From Desmonostoc muscorum FACHB-395 (GTDB lineage: Bacteria; Cyanobacteriota; Cyanobacteriia; Cyanobacteriales; Nostocaceae): 64,000 nt of DNA. Within the stretch, counting starts at the first letter, position 1; every line of letters starts with the position of its first letter. The notes beneath the pieces were generated by a model that saw only the letters and a program-made list of their open reading frames with translations, ran no database searches and was not told where the DNA came from. Made by a program: the position numbers and the translations under genes. Positions 54,081 to 63,821 of the stretch are shown here, piece after piece. The stretch covers positions 1-64,000 of the forward strand of contig NZ_JACJSF010000007.1 of NCBI RefSeq assembly GCF_014698035.1. The letters are read 5' to 3'.

Positions 54081-56558
54081 TTAATTTTTAGGAACAGCAG
54101 CACAGGTTAATGGTTGTTGCACCTGAGTAGGAGATTTATCTGCAATTAACTCAATTTTTCCTTGTGTGTTACGTCGCCAACCTGTAGCCTGGACAAGAAC
54201 TACCTCTTTTGTGGGTATTTGAGCTATCACTTCGCCTGTTTTGCGGTATGCAGTCAGATTGCGGATATCAGACCAAGTGTGATCGCTCGTTACCTGCTGA
54301 AGGGGATTTTGCGGCACACCACCTCGTCCCGTTGCCACAAAGCGGCTGCCTTCACTATCCGCGCAGCCTGTAGCAATTTGCTGAGATGGATCGGTGACAT
54401 TTGCAGGCAATTCGACTAAACCAGAATTTGGATCGATACCGATAGTATTAACTTGAACCGTGCCACTTACCCCAAATTGGGAACTGGCAGTAATATCACT
54501 ATCAGGAGTGAGTTGGTTGCCAAACTTCAGCCCAAAGATGCCTTGAGTGGTGACTTGAATATTACCACCTCTGCCTCGGACTGCATTGGCAATAATGTCG
54601 CTGTTTTTGAAGCCGACGATGATGGGTGCATTGATGTTTATATTACCTCCATTCCCTGAACCGCCAGCTGTTGAGGTTATCTGGCTATTGTCTTGCAGAA
54701 GCAACAGGTTTTTGGTGGACAATTTAATATTGCCACCATTACCGGATTCTGTTTGTGCTTGAATAAACCCTTGATTCTTTAATTGGATGCTGGCTGCACT
54801 AATATTAATATTGCCACCATTTCCACTACCTTGACTGGTGACACTGACTGTCCCGCCATCCATCAGCGTTAAGTTCGGTGTGGTAATGCTCACAGTGCCG
54901 GCATTCGCTGTTAATATATTTGGTAGACCAAATCGTTTCCGCAATAAAGGATCGGGTCGGATGGTAGAGGCGTTAATGCTGCTATTAGTTGCCCGACCTT
55001 GACCACTGATGATGATCGCTTCAGTAGCATTGATCCTCAAATCTCCTCCATTCCCTGCAAAAAATGCGGTAGTGGCAACTGCTCCTCCATCCAAAATTTG
55101 CAATTTCGCAGTATCTAGGGTCAACGTTTTGGCACTTCCGGTTGCAAATGTAGTTGAGCTAATGTTGCTGTAAAGTCCAGAGGGACTTTCTCCCATCACG
55201 GTAGTGTTGGTGTTACGAATCGTCACTTTCCCGCTAAAACCACTGCCAAAGGTAGCCGAAGATAGTGAGGCACCGCTTGATACTAGTAGACTATTACCAT
55301 TGACGAAAACATCGCCAGCATTCCCAGTGCCTAGTGTAGTAGTGTTTACCGTGGTGACATCAGCAGGATTATTGGGTGAAAAGCCAGACAGTTCAATGGT
55401 GGTTGCATCAATGTAAATATTGCCACTGGGAGCTGCTCCAAGAGTTGTGCTATTCAAACCCGCTCCCGATTTGATAGTGAAGTTGGGAGTAAGAACGCTG
55501 ATATTCCCACTAGCTCCCATACCCAAAGCATCACTACGCACTCCGCTCCGAATTGTGCCATCAGCTGTTTTGGCAATCAGATTAATGGACTCTGTAGCCT
55601 GAAGACGAATGTCACCACCGGGGAGATTGCCAAAATTTTGCGCCAGTACCAGAGAGCCATCGGTGAATTGAATTTGCCTACCCTGAATTTGAACCGAACC
55701 TGCATTCACGCCGCTGATATCTAATAGCGATCGCTGTGCCAGTTGAATATCGCCAAAGCTTTGTACATTCCCATATCCCAGTGTATAGCCCTGTGCGGTT
55801 GGTATCAGATTTACCAATGCTGTACCGCTTACACTACCCAATTCAACTCGTCCTCTTTCAGCGATTAAGTTTGCCCCATTTAGATGTATGTCGCCACCCA
55901 CTAAAGCTAGGGTGTTTCCCGGCTCTACCCGCAGTTTTGTAGAACTGGGAGTCTGAATCGGGGGAACCAGAGCCAGTCCACTGACATTCCTCAAGGTATG
56001 TCCTGTACCTTGAACAGTGATTGATGCGGGATTGTTACCCAGTTGCAACCCAATGGGAACATTGATACTCAACAACGGGGCAGATTCAGAATTAATTACA
56101 CTAAACTCAGCACCATCGGCAAATTTAATACTGTTGGCAGTGCTGCCAATAAATGAACCCCCAATGTTTAGTTGGGCATTGGCTCTAAAGATTATCCCAC
56201 TAGGGTTGATCAAGAACAGACTGACGGGATTGTTGCCGTTAATCTTCTGAATCAAGCCATCAATACTAGAGATATTACCGCCAGTAACACGGCTGAAGAT
56301 GGTAGAAATGTTGGGCGTGTTTACTAAATCAAAAGTAGCCGAACCGCCAGTGGGAACCGAAAACTGCTGGAAACTGTGAAATAAGTTACTGTTGGCGGCA
56401 CTACCATTAGTAATGGTGAAGTTATTACCGCTTTGGGAGACAGTAGTATTGAGGGTGCCATCGGGAGTTAGCTGGGCACTCACAGAGGTACACCAAAGGA
56501 GCATCCCACCTGTCAGCATTAAATTAATCAAACCCCAGCAAACAAAAGGTGCTTTCAT
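54081..56558 (-). CDS. Filamentous-haemagglutinin-type (two-partner secretion) exoprotein
   Basis: 825 residues. A signal peptide (MKAPFVCWGLINLMLTGGML, then VSAQL) precedes the TPS secretion domain: GSAANSNLFHSFQQFSVPTGGSATFDL at about 52-78 and LINPSGIIFRANAQLNIGGSFIGSTA. The rest is a right-handed beta-helix of repeating GNGGNINI segments, closing with a cysteine-bearing tail (TGCADSEGSRF). It would be carried to the surface by a TpsB/ShlB porin, which is not encoded here. Role: adhesion or matrix component, inferred. Confidence 0.9.
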   Translation of the reverse strand: MKAPFVCWGLINLMLTGGMLLWCTSVSAQLTPDGTLNTTVSQSGNNFTITNGSAANSNLFHSFQQFSVPTGGSATFDLVNTPNISTIFSRVTGGNISSIDGLIQKINGNNPVSLFLINPSGIIFRANAQLNIGGSFIGSTANSIKFADGAEFSVINSESAPLLSINVPIGLQLGNNPASITVQGTGHTLRNVSGLALVPPIQTPSSTKLRVEPGNTLALVGGDIHLNGANLIAERGRVELGSVSGTALVNLIPTAQGYTLGYGNVQSFGDIQLAQRSLLDISGVNAGSVQIQGRQIQFTDGSLVLAQNFGNLPGGDIRLQATESINLIAKTADGTIRSGVRSDALGMGASGNISVLTPNFTIKSGAGLNSTTLGAAPSGNIYIDATTIELSGFSPNNPADVTTVNTTTLGTGNAGDVFVNGNSLLVSSGASLSSATFGSGFSGKVTIRNTNTTVMGESPSGLYSNISSTTFATGSAKTLTLDTAKLQILDGGAVATTAFFAGNGGDLRINATEAIIISGQGRATNSSINASTIRPDPLLRKRFGLPNILTANAGTVSITTPNLTLMDGGTVSVTSQGSGNGGNINISAASIQLKNQGFIQAQTESGNGGNIKLSTKNLLLLQDNSQITSTAGGSGNGGNININAPIIVGFKNSDIIANAVRGRGGNIQVTTQGIFGLKFGNQLTPDSDITASSQFGVSGTVQVNTIGIDPNSGLVELPANVTDPSQQIATGCADSEGSRFVATGRGGVPQNPLQQVTSDHTWSDIRNLTAYRKTGEVIAQIPTKEVVLVQATGWRRNTQGKIELIADKSPTQVQQPLTCAAVPKN

Positions 56559-56593
56559 CGCTCACTTTCTATTAATAATATATATAGGGTTCC

Positions 56594-56851
56594 CTAAACA
56601 GTATTGTGTTTGAACACCATCAACAGTTTTAAGTGATCCCATGCAACGATTACCTCATCTCCCAAATCCTGAATCACTTCTCCTCTGGCAACATACAAAG
56701 TGCGATAAGGGTCAGCATGAGAAACAATAGAACCAAGCCCGATTATTTCCAGTTCAGTAGATGCCGTTTGAAGTACGGTAATTAAATCAGTCTCCTGGAT
56801 GGTCAATTCCACCAAATAATCTTGTTTAATCACCTCATACTCTTGCGCCAC
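56594..56851 (-). CDS. Small hypothetical protein
   Basis: 85 residues of mixed alpha/beta character (KQDYLVELTIQETDLITVLQ, then RTLYVARGEVIQDLGDEVIVAWD). No family is recognised. Its start overlaps the 3' end of the coiled-coil gene by 17 bases on the same strand, which suggests a former operon. It begins upstream of, and reads toward, the exoprotein gene 36 bases away. Confidence 0.5.
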   Translation of the reverse strand: MAQEYEVIKQDYLVELTIQETDLITVLQTASTELEIIGLGSIVSHADPYRTLYVARGEVIQDLGDEVIVAWDHLKLLMVFKHNTV

Positions 56852-57614
56852 TGCCCAGCATTTCTAATTGCTCGGCTCGATATGCGATCGCCGAAGGCGG
56901 GTCTTCGACCATCGCAGTTGGTGTCGGGTCACTACCTAAAATTAGGGCTGCTGCCTCCAATGCCTGAGTATTGTTCATGGCACTGGCTAAGTTTTTCAAA
57001 GCCATGCCCATGAGCCGCAGACATGCTTGGGCATTTTCCTTTGGTGGTTCCTGGGCTAGCGATGGCGTAGGCGATCGCAAATCAATAGTTTTCTCCAAGG
57101 CAAGCTTGACTTGCTTGTTCAACGCTTTAGTCGCTTGCTGGGTCATGGTATTCCTCCACTGTTGAACCGGATGCTGTTGTACAGCACGTTCTAGTTCCTG
57201 AATGCGCTGCTGGAGTTGTTGGTTTTCAATCTCCAGTTTTCGTAATCCCTCCATTTCATCCAAACGCTGCTGTAACTGAATATTTTGCTCTTTCTGCTGC
57301 TTGTACAGGTTTTGCAGAGACTGGATTTACTCACTTACTTGTTCTTCGGCTCTGGTTGTGGCTTCTGACTGTAATCCAATCCTCAATTCCTGCTGTAAGC
57401 GCTCTAACTCCTGCTGGTGTTGTTCCTTAAGTCCTGCGATCGCTTCGGTATATTCTGGTGGATAGTTCCGCTCTCTGGGGAATGGAACACTGGGGGCATC
57501 TAGATCCCCATTGTTAATCAGCAGCCTCTCACCATCAGCAAAGGTAACAATCTGTTGCCAGCGATTTGGTGCGTCTGCTTCAATCACTCCCGAATCCCCA
57601 TAACGAGGGTGCAA
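56835..57614 (-). pseudogene. Coiled-coil protein gene interrupted by one in-frame stop
   Basis: Reading from 57614 gives HPRYGDSGVIEADAPNRWQQ and FADGERLLINNGDLDAP, then a coiled coil (LKEQHQQELERLQQELR), then TAA at 57327-57329. The same frame continues with IQSLQNLYKQQKEQNIQLQQ and ENQQLQQRIQELERAVQQ to the end at 56835. So one nonsense codon splits an otherwise open 260-codon gene. An internal ATG at 57263 could still give a 142-residue product. The composition recalls accessory or plasmid-borne cyanobacterial genes. No family is recognised. Readthrough or a sequencing error are alternatives. Confidence 0.65.
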
Positions 57615-57916
57615 TTGTGATGAGACAGTAACAGAATTACACAGTTGCGTTTTAGGATTTTCGCTTTTTGCGGCGCGTTTAGTTGTTGGTGCAACTGTTG
57701 TACTGCTTTGGCAAAATCGGCGGCAGTAGGGAAGGGTTTTTCTTTGGCTGCGATGCCTACGGCGGGCGGTTACGCCATCGCAACAGCTTGCTCTAACTTA
57801 TCGGGAGTTTTAACCAGTCGGAGTAGCGAACGAGTCTGAGAAGGTTTAGTAATCTTGTCTTTGAGTGACTCTGGTAGGGTATCAAAGAAAGGCTTTCTAC
57901 AAAAGAGATTGCAGAC
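57584..57916 (-). pseudogene. Decayed gene with a repeat-derived stop
   Basis: In one frame the minus strand reads FFDTLPESLKDKITKPSQTR and LLRLVKTPDKLEQAVAMA, then a stop (57770-57772) inside the GCGATGGCGTAACCGCCCGC repeat, then KEKPFPTAADFAKAVQQLHQ and QLNAPQKAKILKR. Removing the repeat would roughly rejoin the two halves. No start codon with good context is seen. Its 3' end overlaps the next gene on the strand by about 30 bases. Function unknown. Confidence 0.5.
57750..57781. repeat. GCGATG..CATCGC palindromic repeat inside decayed gene
   Basis: Starts GCGATGCCTACGGCGGG and ends GGTTACGCCATCGC. It is related to the dispersed repeat at 6153-6181. It introduces the stop codon into the surrounding minus-strand reading frame. 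Confidence 0.65.
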
Positions 57917-58821
57917 TAATTAAACATCAGTCCTAAAACAGCCAAAGTACACCGATTGCAACTGATGAAACGACTGAATATTTATGATGTTTTACGCTAT
58001 GCAGCACTTGGGTAGATAGAAGCTTTTGATACTACTAAAAAACGCATTAATCAAAAAAGTGAATATGAGACTAAGGAAAATCCTTAGATAAAATAAGGAT
58101 TTTCCTAATTAGTAAAATTGTCTATTTCAACAGAAGTTATTTTTATTTTTACAGAGTATAAAACCATCAAATATCTAGCTAAAAAGGTGATAGTATTTTC
58201 TGGAATCTATATTTGTGGATTTGTAGCTTTATAAAGATTGTAAATAGTACGATTCATCAAACCCTTCTCTTTATTAATAGGGGAACTTCAGTGTTATGGA
58301 TGAAAAAAAAGAAACGCTTTTATATATCTTGTGTTTTATAAGAACCGAAGATGAGTCAGGCAAAGGAATTATATTCAGTTCATTGTGAAATTGAAGCTTA
58401 ACTGCATGATGCAGTTAGGTAAGCCGGGCATCTACAAAATAGCAGACTAATATACCTCTCCAATCAAGTATTGGTGTATCTTTTTTCGATTCATGCAAAC
58501 AAGCCTTCCATAACACATAAATTGTGTCAAAAAACAAATCGATGATTTTTCTAAAATTTGCATAAATAGCTAAAAATCAGCAGATAAGACAGTTAAGGGG
58601 AACCCTACTTTTGAGTCTTTAATTCAAGCAAAGCGACTTGACGTATTGAACGTAGATTCTCATCCCTTGGATATATTTCAATATGAAATCAGGCTCAAAA
58701 TTTATTCCAACAAACGTGTCTATTGTGTTACTCAGAATCAAAAAATAGAGGTAGATAACATCGTAGGTTTTCTCATAAAGACTGCTTTCATAGATTTCAA
58801 GTTGTCAATCTAATAATCAAT
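57917..58821. other. Gene-free AT-rich stretch of about 900 bases
   Basis: No supported gene. A perfect 12-base-arm hairpin GGAAAATCCTTA/TAAGGATTTTCC lies at 58075-58105. The upstream edge (57950-58012) can be read TAKVHRLQLMKRLNIYDVLR without a recognisable family. The promoter of the GMC-DyP operon should lie near the right end. Confidence 0.5.
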
Positions 58822-61422
58822 ATGCCATTACAAAAATTAGCTAAATTCCTTAATCCATCAGGTGAACCTGTAATAGCACCAGGTGGTATTCAGGATACAT
58901 CATTCAATCGTGATGCCCTTTCCAGGTTTGTTTGCAATACCCTAGATGAAGCTTTAGCAGCCGTACCAGGTGGCTTTGACGTTATTGTAGTTGGATCGGG
59001 AATGTATGGCGCATATTTTGCAACCGATATATATAACAAAACAAAGAATTTTGGGTCTGGTCGTCCTCGCCCTAAAATTTTAGTTCTTCAAGAAGGCCCA
59101 TTTTTGATTCACGAACATTTCCAAAACCTACCTTTGGGATTAGGAGGACTTTATGAATTACCTCTTGCCAGTCTTCTACCTGAAGGACAATATCGAATCA
59201 TTAACGCAAATGGTACATCAGAGGGACAAGGAGTTCCATTTGGACGCGATTTTGCCGGAAAATTCCGACCTCATCATCGTTGTGTTGGTGGGAAAGGTCT
59301 TTTTTGGGGTGGTTGGTCTCCTTCCTTGACTACTGCTGATTTGGTTCAGTGGCCAAACTCAGTCTCTGCATTCTTGAAGAGCGAACAGGGCTATGATTTT
59401 ATCACTCAAGAAATTGGCGCAGATTACGATATTGATCGGCGTGGCAAAGAAGAGGACTTTATCTATGGCGGACTTTACGAAGCTTTACTCAAACGCTCTC
59501 GTAAATTAACTCCATTCAACATCCCAGTAGATAGTTATTCAATTGATCGTGTGCTTCAACCACCGATCGCAGTCAAAGTTGAATCTGAATTATCCGGATT
59601 GTTTAGTCCAGATAAATATAGCAGTCTACCTGGTTTGTTGAGTGCGATTCGGGAGGATGTAGGAAGGTCAAACAATAATGATCAAAATCGCTATCTATTT
59701 TTAGTACCAAACGTTACTGTCCTAAATTTAGAAACACAAGAGGGAGTTGTCCGAGGCATAAGAGTTGCTGTTAATGACCCAGTTGGTGCAGGCGAGATAG
59801 TTCAAAACATTACAGTTCCTGAGCAAGGTATGGTAGTTTTAGCCGCTAATTGTGTCAATTCAACCCGCATAGCCAGAAACTCTTTCCCTCGCCCAGCGTT
59901 ACTTACAAAAGAACGTATGGGAGCTAACCTGATGGTTCATATCCGAGGTAATTATCTTTGGAAGATACGCCGCACCCACCTCGAAAGTTTACCTATGTTA
60001 GAAGAAGAAGGATTGTTAAAAGATATCTTCAAGGATAAAGTTTTACAGCAGGCAGCTTTACAGATTGAGGGTACAGCAACAGATTTAAACTCCAATAACC
60101 TCACTGGACGCTTTCACTTCCAATTTTACGCAGCACCCAATGCTGGCAATAACGCCGAGTACTCTCTTTATCAGATGATACCCGATCGCGATGACCTACT
60201 TGAGAAAGCCCAACAGCTAAAAGGTGAGCCAGATGCCAATGAATGGATCACCGTAGGGATAAGAACTTGTGGGGAAGATTTCGGCGACAAAGAAGCGCCA
60301 GTAGAATATAGCGGGGTACGTAGTGCCAACACTAGTTGGATGGATACCAGCCCCTCAGCTAAAGACCGTTTTGGCAACCCAGAAGGCTATGTTCAACTTG
60401 TAGAAACGGACGAGGCATTAAAACTTCGTAATGCACAGAGGGCAGCAGCTTTCCAATTCATTGCTCGGTTAGCCAATGTTACCGTTGAAGAAGCTGGCAA
60501 AAGACAGGGTGAACCTAACGCTAATCCCAATATCGTACTTGTTGATGCTGTTGAAGACGGCTTAGGAACTACTTATCATGAGTGCGGTACTCTTTGGATG
60601 GGGGAAAATCCAGAGACATCTGTAACTGATGTGCATGGACGCTTTCATCATGTTGCCAATGCTTATTGTGCCGATCAGTCCTTGTTCCCCACAGCAGGCT
60701 CGGCGAATCCCGTACCTACCGGGTTAGCGCTGGCTCGTAAAGTAGCTTTAGGTATTACTGAGCGATATCAAGAAGAAAAGCCTTTTGAAGACAAAGATGG
60801 TGACTTTCAATCTCTCTTCAACGGTAATTTTCCTGGTGTATGGCGTTCTGTTGGGACTGCCAACTTTACACCCTTACAGCCTTTAGGGCAGCCTCCTATT
60901 ATTGAAGCAGGGAAAGCTGGCGCAGATAGTGTTTTAGGGTTGCTCTATTATCAACCGAAGCAATTCAAAGATTTTGTTCTGCGTCTAGAGTGGAAAGCCT
61001 TTTCTATACGTGCGAACTCTGGAATATTTTTACGTATCCCAGATCCTACAGGAAAATCCCTTGACAACTCTTTCTATGAAGCTTGTACAGAAATTCAAAT
61101 CGATGAAACTGGGAAGAATTATCGAGATGATAGAAATCCTCAATCAATATTTGGGGGATTCCGTGAGAAGACAGGCGCAATTTATACTCTTGCTCCCGCA
61201 GCACAGGGTATGAGTAAGGTAATCCGTCCCAGATTTACAGCTGATGGGCCTTGGAATGTTTACGAGATTACTGTTCAAGGCGATTCGATTGTCGTAGTTC
61301 TGAATGGTGAGAAAGTATCTAACACTACTATTGCTGCACCAAAGCAGAGGGAAGGTTATATAGCCCTACAATGCCACACCGAAATTGTTCAGTTCCGCAA
61401 TATCCGCATTAAAGAATTGTAA
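58822..61422 (+). CDS. GMC-type FAD oxidoreductase fused to a DUF1080 domain
   Basis: 866 residues. The flavoprotein part (about 50-645) has the Rossmann FAD site VVGSGMYGAYFATD (GSGMYG 58-63), GGKGLFWGGWSPSL, and near its end His586 (TTYHECGTLWMG) and Asn629 (GSANPVPTGLALARK), which match the His-Asn pair of pyranose oxidase-like GMC enzymes. From about 653 on, FQSLFNGNFPGVWRSVG to IALQCHTEIVQFRNIRIKEL is a DUF1080 (3-keto-disaccharide hydrolase/LamG-like) domain that often binds or cleaves sugars. No signal peptide. The DyP peroxidase gene follows after 21 bases. Confidence 0.85.
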   Translation: MPLQKLAKFLNPSGEPVIAPGGIQDTSFNRDALSRFVCNTLDEALAAVPGGFDVIVVGSGMYGAYFATDIYNKTKNFGSGRPRPKILVLQEGPFLIHEHFQNLPLGLGGLYELPLASLLPEGQYRIINANGTSEGQGVPFGRDFAGKFRPHHRCVGGKGLFWGGWSPSLTTADLVQWPNSVSAFLKSEQGYDFITQEIGADYDIDRRGKEEDFIYGGLYEALLKRSRKLTPFNIPVDSYSIDRVLQPPIAVKVESELSGLFSPDKYSSLPGLLSAIREDVGRSNNNDQNRYLFLVPNVTVLNLETQEGVVRGIRVAVNDPVGAGEIVQNITVPEQGMVVLAANCVNSTRIARNSFPRPALLTKERMGANLMVHIRGNYLWKIRRTHLESLPMLEEEGLLKDIFKDKVLQQAALQIEGTATDLNSNNLTGRFHFQFYAAPNAGNNAEYSLYQMIPDRDDLLEKAQQLKGEPDANEWITVGIRTCGEDFGDKEAPVEYSGVRSANTSWMDTSPSAKDRFGNPEGYVQLVETDEALKLRNAQRAAAFQFIARLANVTVEEAGKRQGEPNANPNIVLVDAVEDGLGTTYHECGTLWMGENPETSVTDVHGRFHHVANAYCADQSLFPTAGSANPVPTGLALARKVALGITERYQEEKPFEDKDGDFQSLFNGNFPGVWRSVGTANFTPLQPLGQPPIIEAGKAGADSVLGLLYYQPKQFKDFVLRLEWKAFSIRANSGIFLRIPDPTGKSLDNSFYEACTEIQIDETGKNYRDDRNPQSIFGGFREKTGAIYTLAPAAQGMSKVIRPRFTADGPWNVYEITVQGDSIVVVLNGEKVSNTTIAAPKQREGYIALQCHTEIVQFRNIRIKEL

Positions 61423-61443
61423 AACACGGAGAATATAATAACT

Positions 61444-63024
61444 ATGCCATTAGATTTAACGACCAATTCAGGGCCAATTGATCAAGATAATCCCAAAATT
61501 GCAGATGTTCTCAAGGACTTACAAGGAAATATCCTTAACGGGCATGGACGAGATCATGCTGCCCATATTTTTATCGCCTTCGATAAATCCAATCAGATCG
61601 AAAACGTCAAAAAGTGGATTGCTAGATTAGACGTTACTTCAGCTAAAGCCCAATTGGATGGAACAGAACGCTATAAACGAGAGAAAGTTGATGCGGGTTT
61701 ATTCACCCATTTTGCTTTGAGTACTAGTGGTTATGCTCGTCTCGGCATCCCAGTAAACAAAATACCTACAGGAGCAAACCCACAAAAACGAACAGCTCCA
61801 TTTTACGCCAATTCTTTTCAAGAAGGAATGAAAAATCGTGCCTCAGTTCTTCTTGATCCGCCTACGAGTAACTGGGAAAGTGGATTTCAAAACTCAATTG
61901 ATGCAGTTTTGCTCCTTGCTAACGATGATCCGGCGGAATTAATCGCTCAGGAAATTAAAATTCTTGAACAACTCAAAGATATCGCCACAGTCAGAACCAT
62001 CGAGCGTGGGCTTACCTTACGACGCAAATTTGATACTGCCGATACGACTAACCCTAGTAATGAGTTCGGTGTAGTTGTCGAACACTTTGGTTATGCTGAT
62101 GGTGTTAGTCAACCTATCTTTCTTAAAAAACAGTACGAACGAGAGAAAAGCCTAAAAGGAACTCGTTTCTGGGAACCAGCTGCTCCTTTAAATTTGGTTT
62201 TAATTCCCGACCCAAATGGCAAGACGGCAGACGTTAGTTTTGGCAGTTTCTTAGTTTTTCGCAAACTCGAACAGAATGTGCAAGGTTTCAAAACTGCTGA
62301 AGCTAAGTTAGGAGAAAGCTTAGGACTGCCAAGAGAATTAGCAGGAGCGATGGCGGTGGGACGTTACGAGGATGGTTCACCTATTGTCCTGCAACCTGGT
62401 GACGGTGCTTGGGCGAACACAAACAAACCCGCTATCCCCAACGATTTCAATTATCAAGGTGATAAGTTGGGTTTGACTTGTCCTTTTCATGCCCATATCC
62501 GTAAAAGTAATCCCCGATTGGAATCTGTGAAAGCAGATGGTCCTTTCGCTAAGTCGAAGGAGGAAGAACTAGGACACAGAATTGCTCGACGTGGTATTAC
62601 CTATGGAGGACCTCTCAGCAGTTCTGAGAATTTAGATGATCTTCCCACCAATGGAGTTGGATTACTTTTCATGTGCTACCAATCAGATATCTGGGAGCAG
62701 TTTGAGTTTATTCAGCGTTTTTGGTGTAATAATCCCAACTTCCTTGAACCTGGTATTTCTGGTGGCACAAATCCAAACTATGATAAAACGGGATTAGACG
62801 CGGTTATCGGTCAAAAACTGGGTGAGCAAGCCGATCCAGTGATTAATGAAGCTCCTAAACCCCCAAAAAATTGGCCATCACAGTGGGGTAAATCTACAGT
62901 CAAGCCCGAAATTCCCGACGAAAATCAATTTGGTCAATTTGTCACTCTCAAAGGTGGGGAATATTTTTTCTCTCCTTCGATTAGTTTTTTAAAAAATCTC
63001 AGTGGTAGTTCACCAAGCAAATAA
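61444..63024 (+). CDS. DyP-type haem peroxidase
   Basis: 526 residues, of the long (fungal-like, class V) kind. GYADGVSQP at 216-224 carries the GxxDG motif with distal Asp219. CPFHAHIRKSNPR (346-358) holds the proximal haem histidine, probably His351. The front DVLKDLQGNILNGHGRDHA is typical. It oxidises dyes, phenols or other electron donors with hydrogen peroxide. No Tat or Sec signal is visible, so it probably acts in the cytoplasm or leaves the cell by another route. Coupled to the GMC gene in one operon. Confidence 0.92.
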   Translation: MPLDLTTNSGPIDQDNPKIADVLKDLQGNILNGHGRDHAAHIFIAFDKSNQIENVKKWIARLDVTSAKAQLDGTERYKREKVDAGLFTHFALSTSGYARLGIPVNKIPTGANPQKRTAPFYANSFQEGMKNRASVLLDPPTSNWESGFQNSIDAVLLLANDDPAELIAQEIKILEQLKDIATVRTIERGLTLRRKFDTADTTNPSNEFGVVVEHFGYADGVSQPIFLKKQYEREKSLKGTRFWEPAAPLNLVLIPDPNGKTADVSFGSFLVFRKLEQNVQGFKTAEAKLGESLGLPRELAGAMAVGRYEDGSPIVLQPGDGAWANTNKPAIPNDFNYQGDKLGLTCPFHAHIRKSNPRLESVKADGPFAKSKEEELGHRIARRGITYGGPLSSSENLDDLPTNGVGLLFMCYQSDIWEQFEFIQRFWCNNPNFLEPGISGGTNPNYDKTGLDAVIGQKLGEQADPVINEAPKPPKNWPSQWGKSTVKPEIPDENQFGQFVTLKGGEYFFSPSISFLKNLSGSSPSK

Positions 63025-63060
63025 GGACTCTAAAAGTCGGGTAAAGGGGAAAGGCAAAAG

Positions 63061-63288
63061 GTGAAGGGTTTCTACTTTTTCCCTTTCCCCCTTACTCGAA
63101 TAGCACTAAGAAAAGCTAAAAGCTTTACTAATCAAGCCGTTTGTAATTGTTTACATCATTTCGATGTGGTGATGTGTGAAAAATTACTGAGAAAAATTAA
63201 AAAGGCGCTGGTTGCTGATGGAAGAGTGATAGTTGTTGACTTTATTCCTAATGCTGATCGTATTACGCCGCCTCTAAGCAGTAACTAA
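63061..63288 (+). pseudogene. Methyltransferase fragment
   Basis: The readable part is NQAVCNCLHHFDVVMCEKLLRKIKKAL and VADGRVIVVDFIPNADRITPP, the C-terminal half of a Rossmann methyltransferase core of the O-methyltransferase/UbiE kind. The SAM-binding N-terminal half is missing, and the codons before NQAV derive from non-homologous sequence. It is a remnant downstream of the DyP gene. Confidence 0.65.
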
Positions 63289-63399
63289 TGCCTTTAATTC
63301 CTCAGTTTTTAATCTTGGCCCATAGGATGTAACAATCGGCATACCACCACGAGCGTAATCAGCTGGTTGCAGACATATTTTACGACCACGGGCAGGAAT
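63274..63399 (-). pseudogene. Unidentified C-terminal gene fragment
   Basis: About 40 codons in an open minus-strand frame read LQPADYARGGMPIVTSYGPR and LKTEELKALVTA before a TAG. It has the regular composition of a real protein end but no start and no recognised family. It overlaps the end of the methyltransferase fragment by 15 bases, suggesting two relics joined by a deletion. Confidence 0.35.
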
Positions 63400-63821
63400 T
63401 TATTAAGTTCCGAAATGGGAAAGAAATTCTAGTTGACACTGCTTATAAGTGGGGATGGGAGCGAGTCGCAGATTATGCGTCCCCGTTTTCAGAAAATAAT
63501 TGGTCGTTGCGCGGTATCAATGCAAGGGAATCTTGATCTACACCTTCTCACGGTAAGCCCTCAAACCTCGAAAAAGCGTGGCTTTTTCCACGGGCTAATT
63601 CTCAATAGCTTTGAGTTAATGAAAAGAGCTAACAGAAAAAATCAGGGCTTAGGAAATCTTTAAAATGAGCTTTTCTATATGCCGTGAAAAGTCAGATATC
63701 TTCTTCTTTTGACGAAGGCATTGCGCTAAATAAACTAGCCCTTATTTAAAGGTTGCGTGAATTTGCTGAAGATTATTGGCATTTTAGTATAAAAAGGCTA
63801 CATTGCTGTGGAGAGTCTCGA
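63400..63821. other. Gene-free stretch before the last gene
   Basis: No supported gene in this stretch. A short plus-strand open frame (63433-63663) has no motif and a low-complexity end. TTGCGTGAATTTGC..TAGTATAAAAAGG near 63753-63797 may include promoter elements for the last gene. Confidence 0.4.

Noticed and set aside
63433-63663. 76-codon plus-strand open frame
   Set aside because: No recognisable fold or motif, a doubtful start, and it lies among gene relics.
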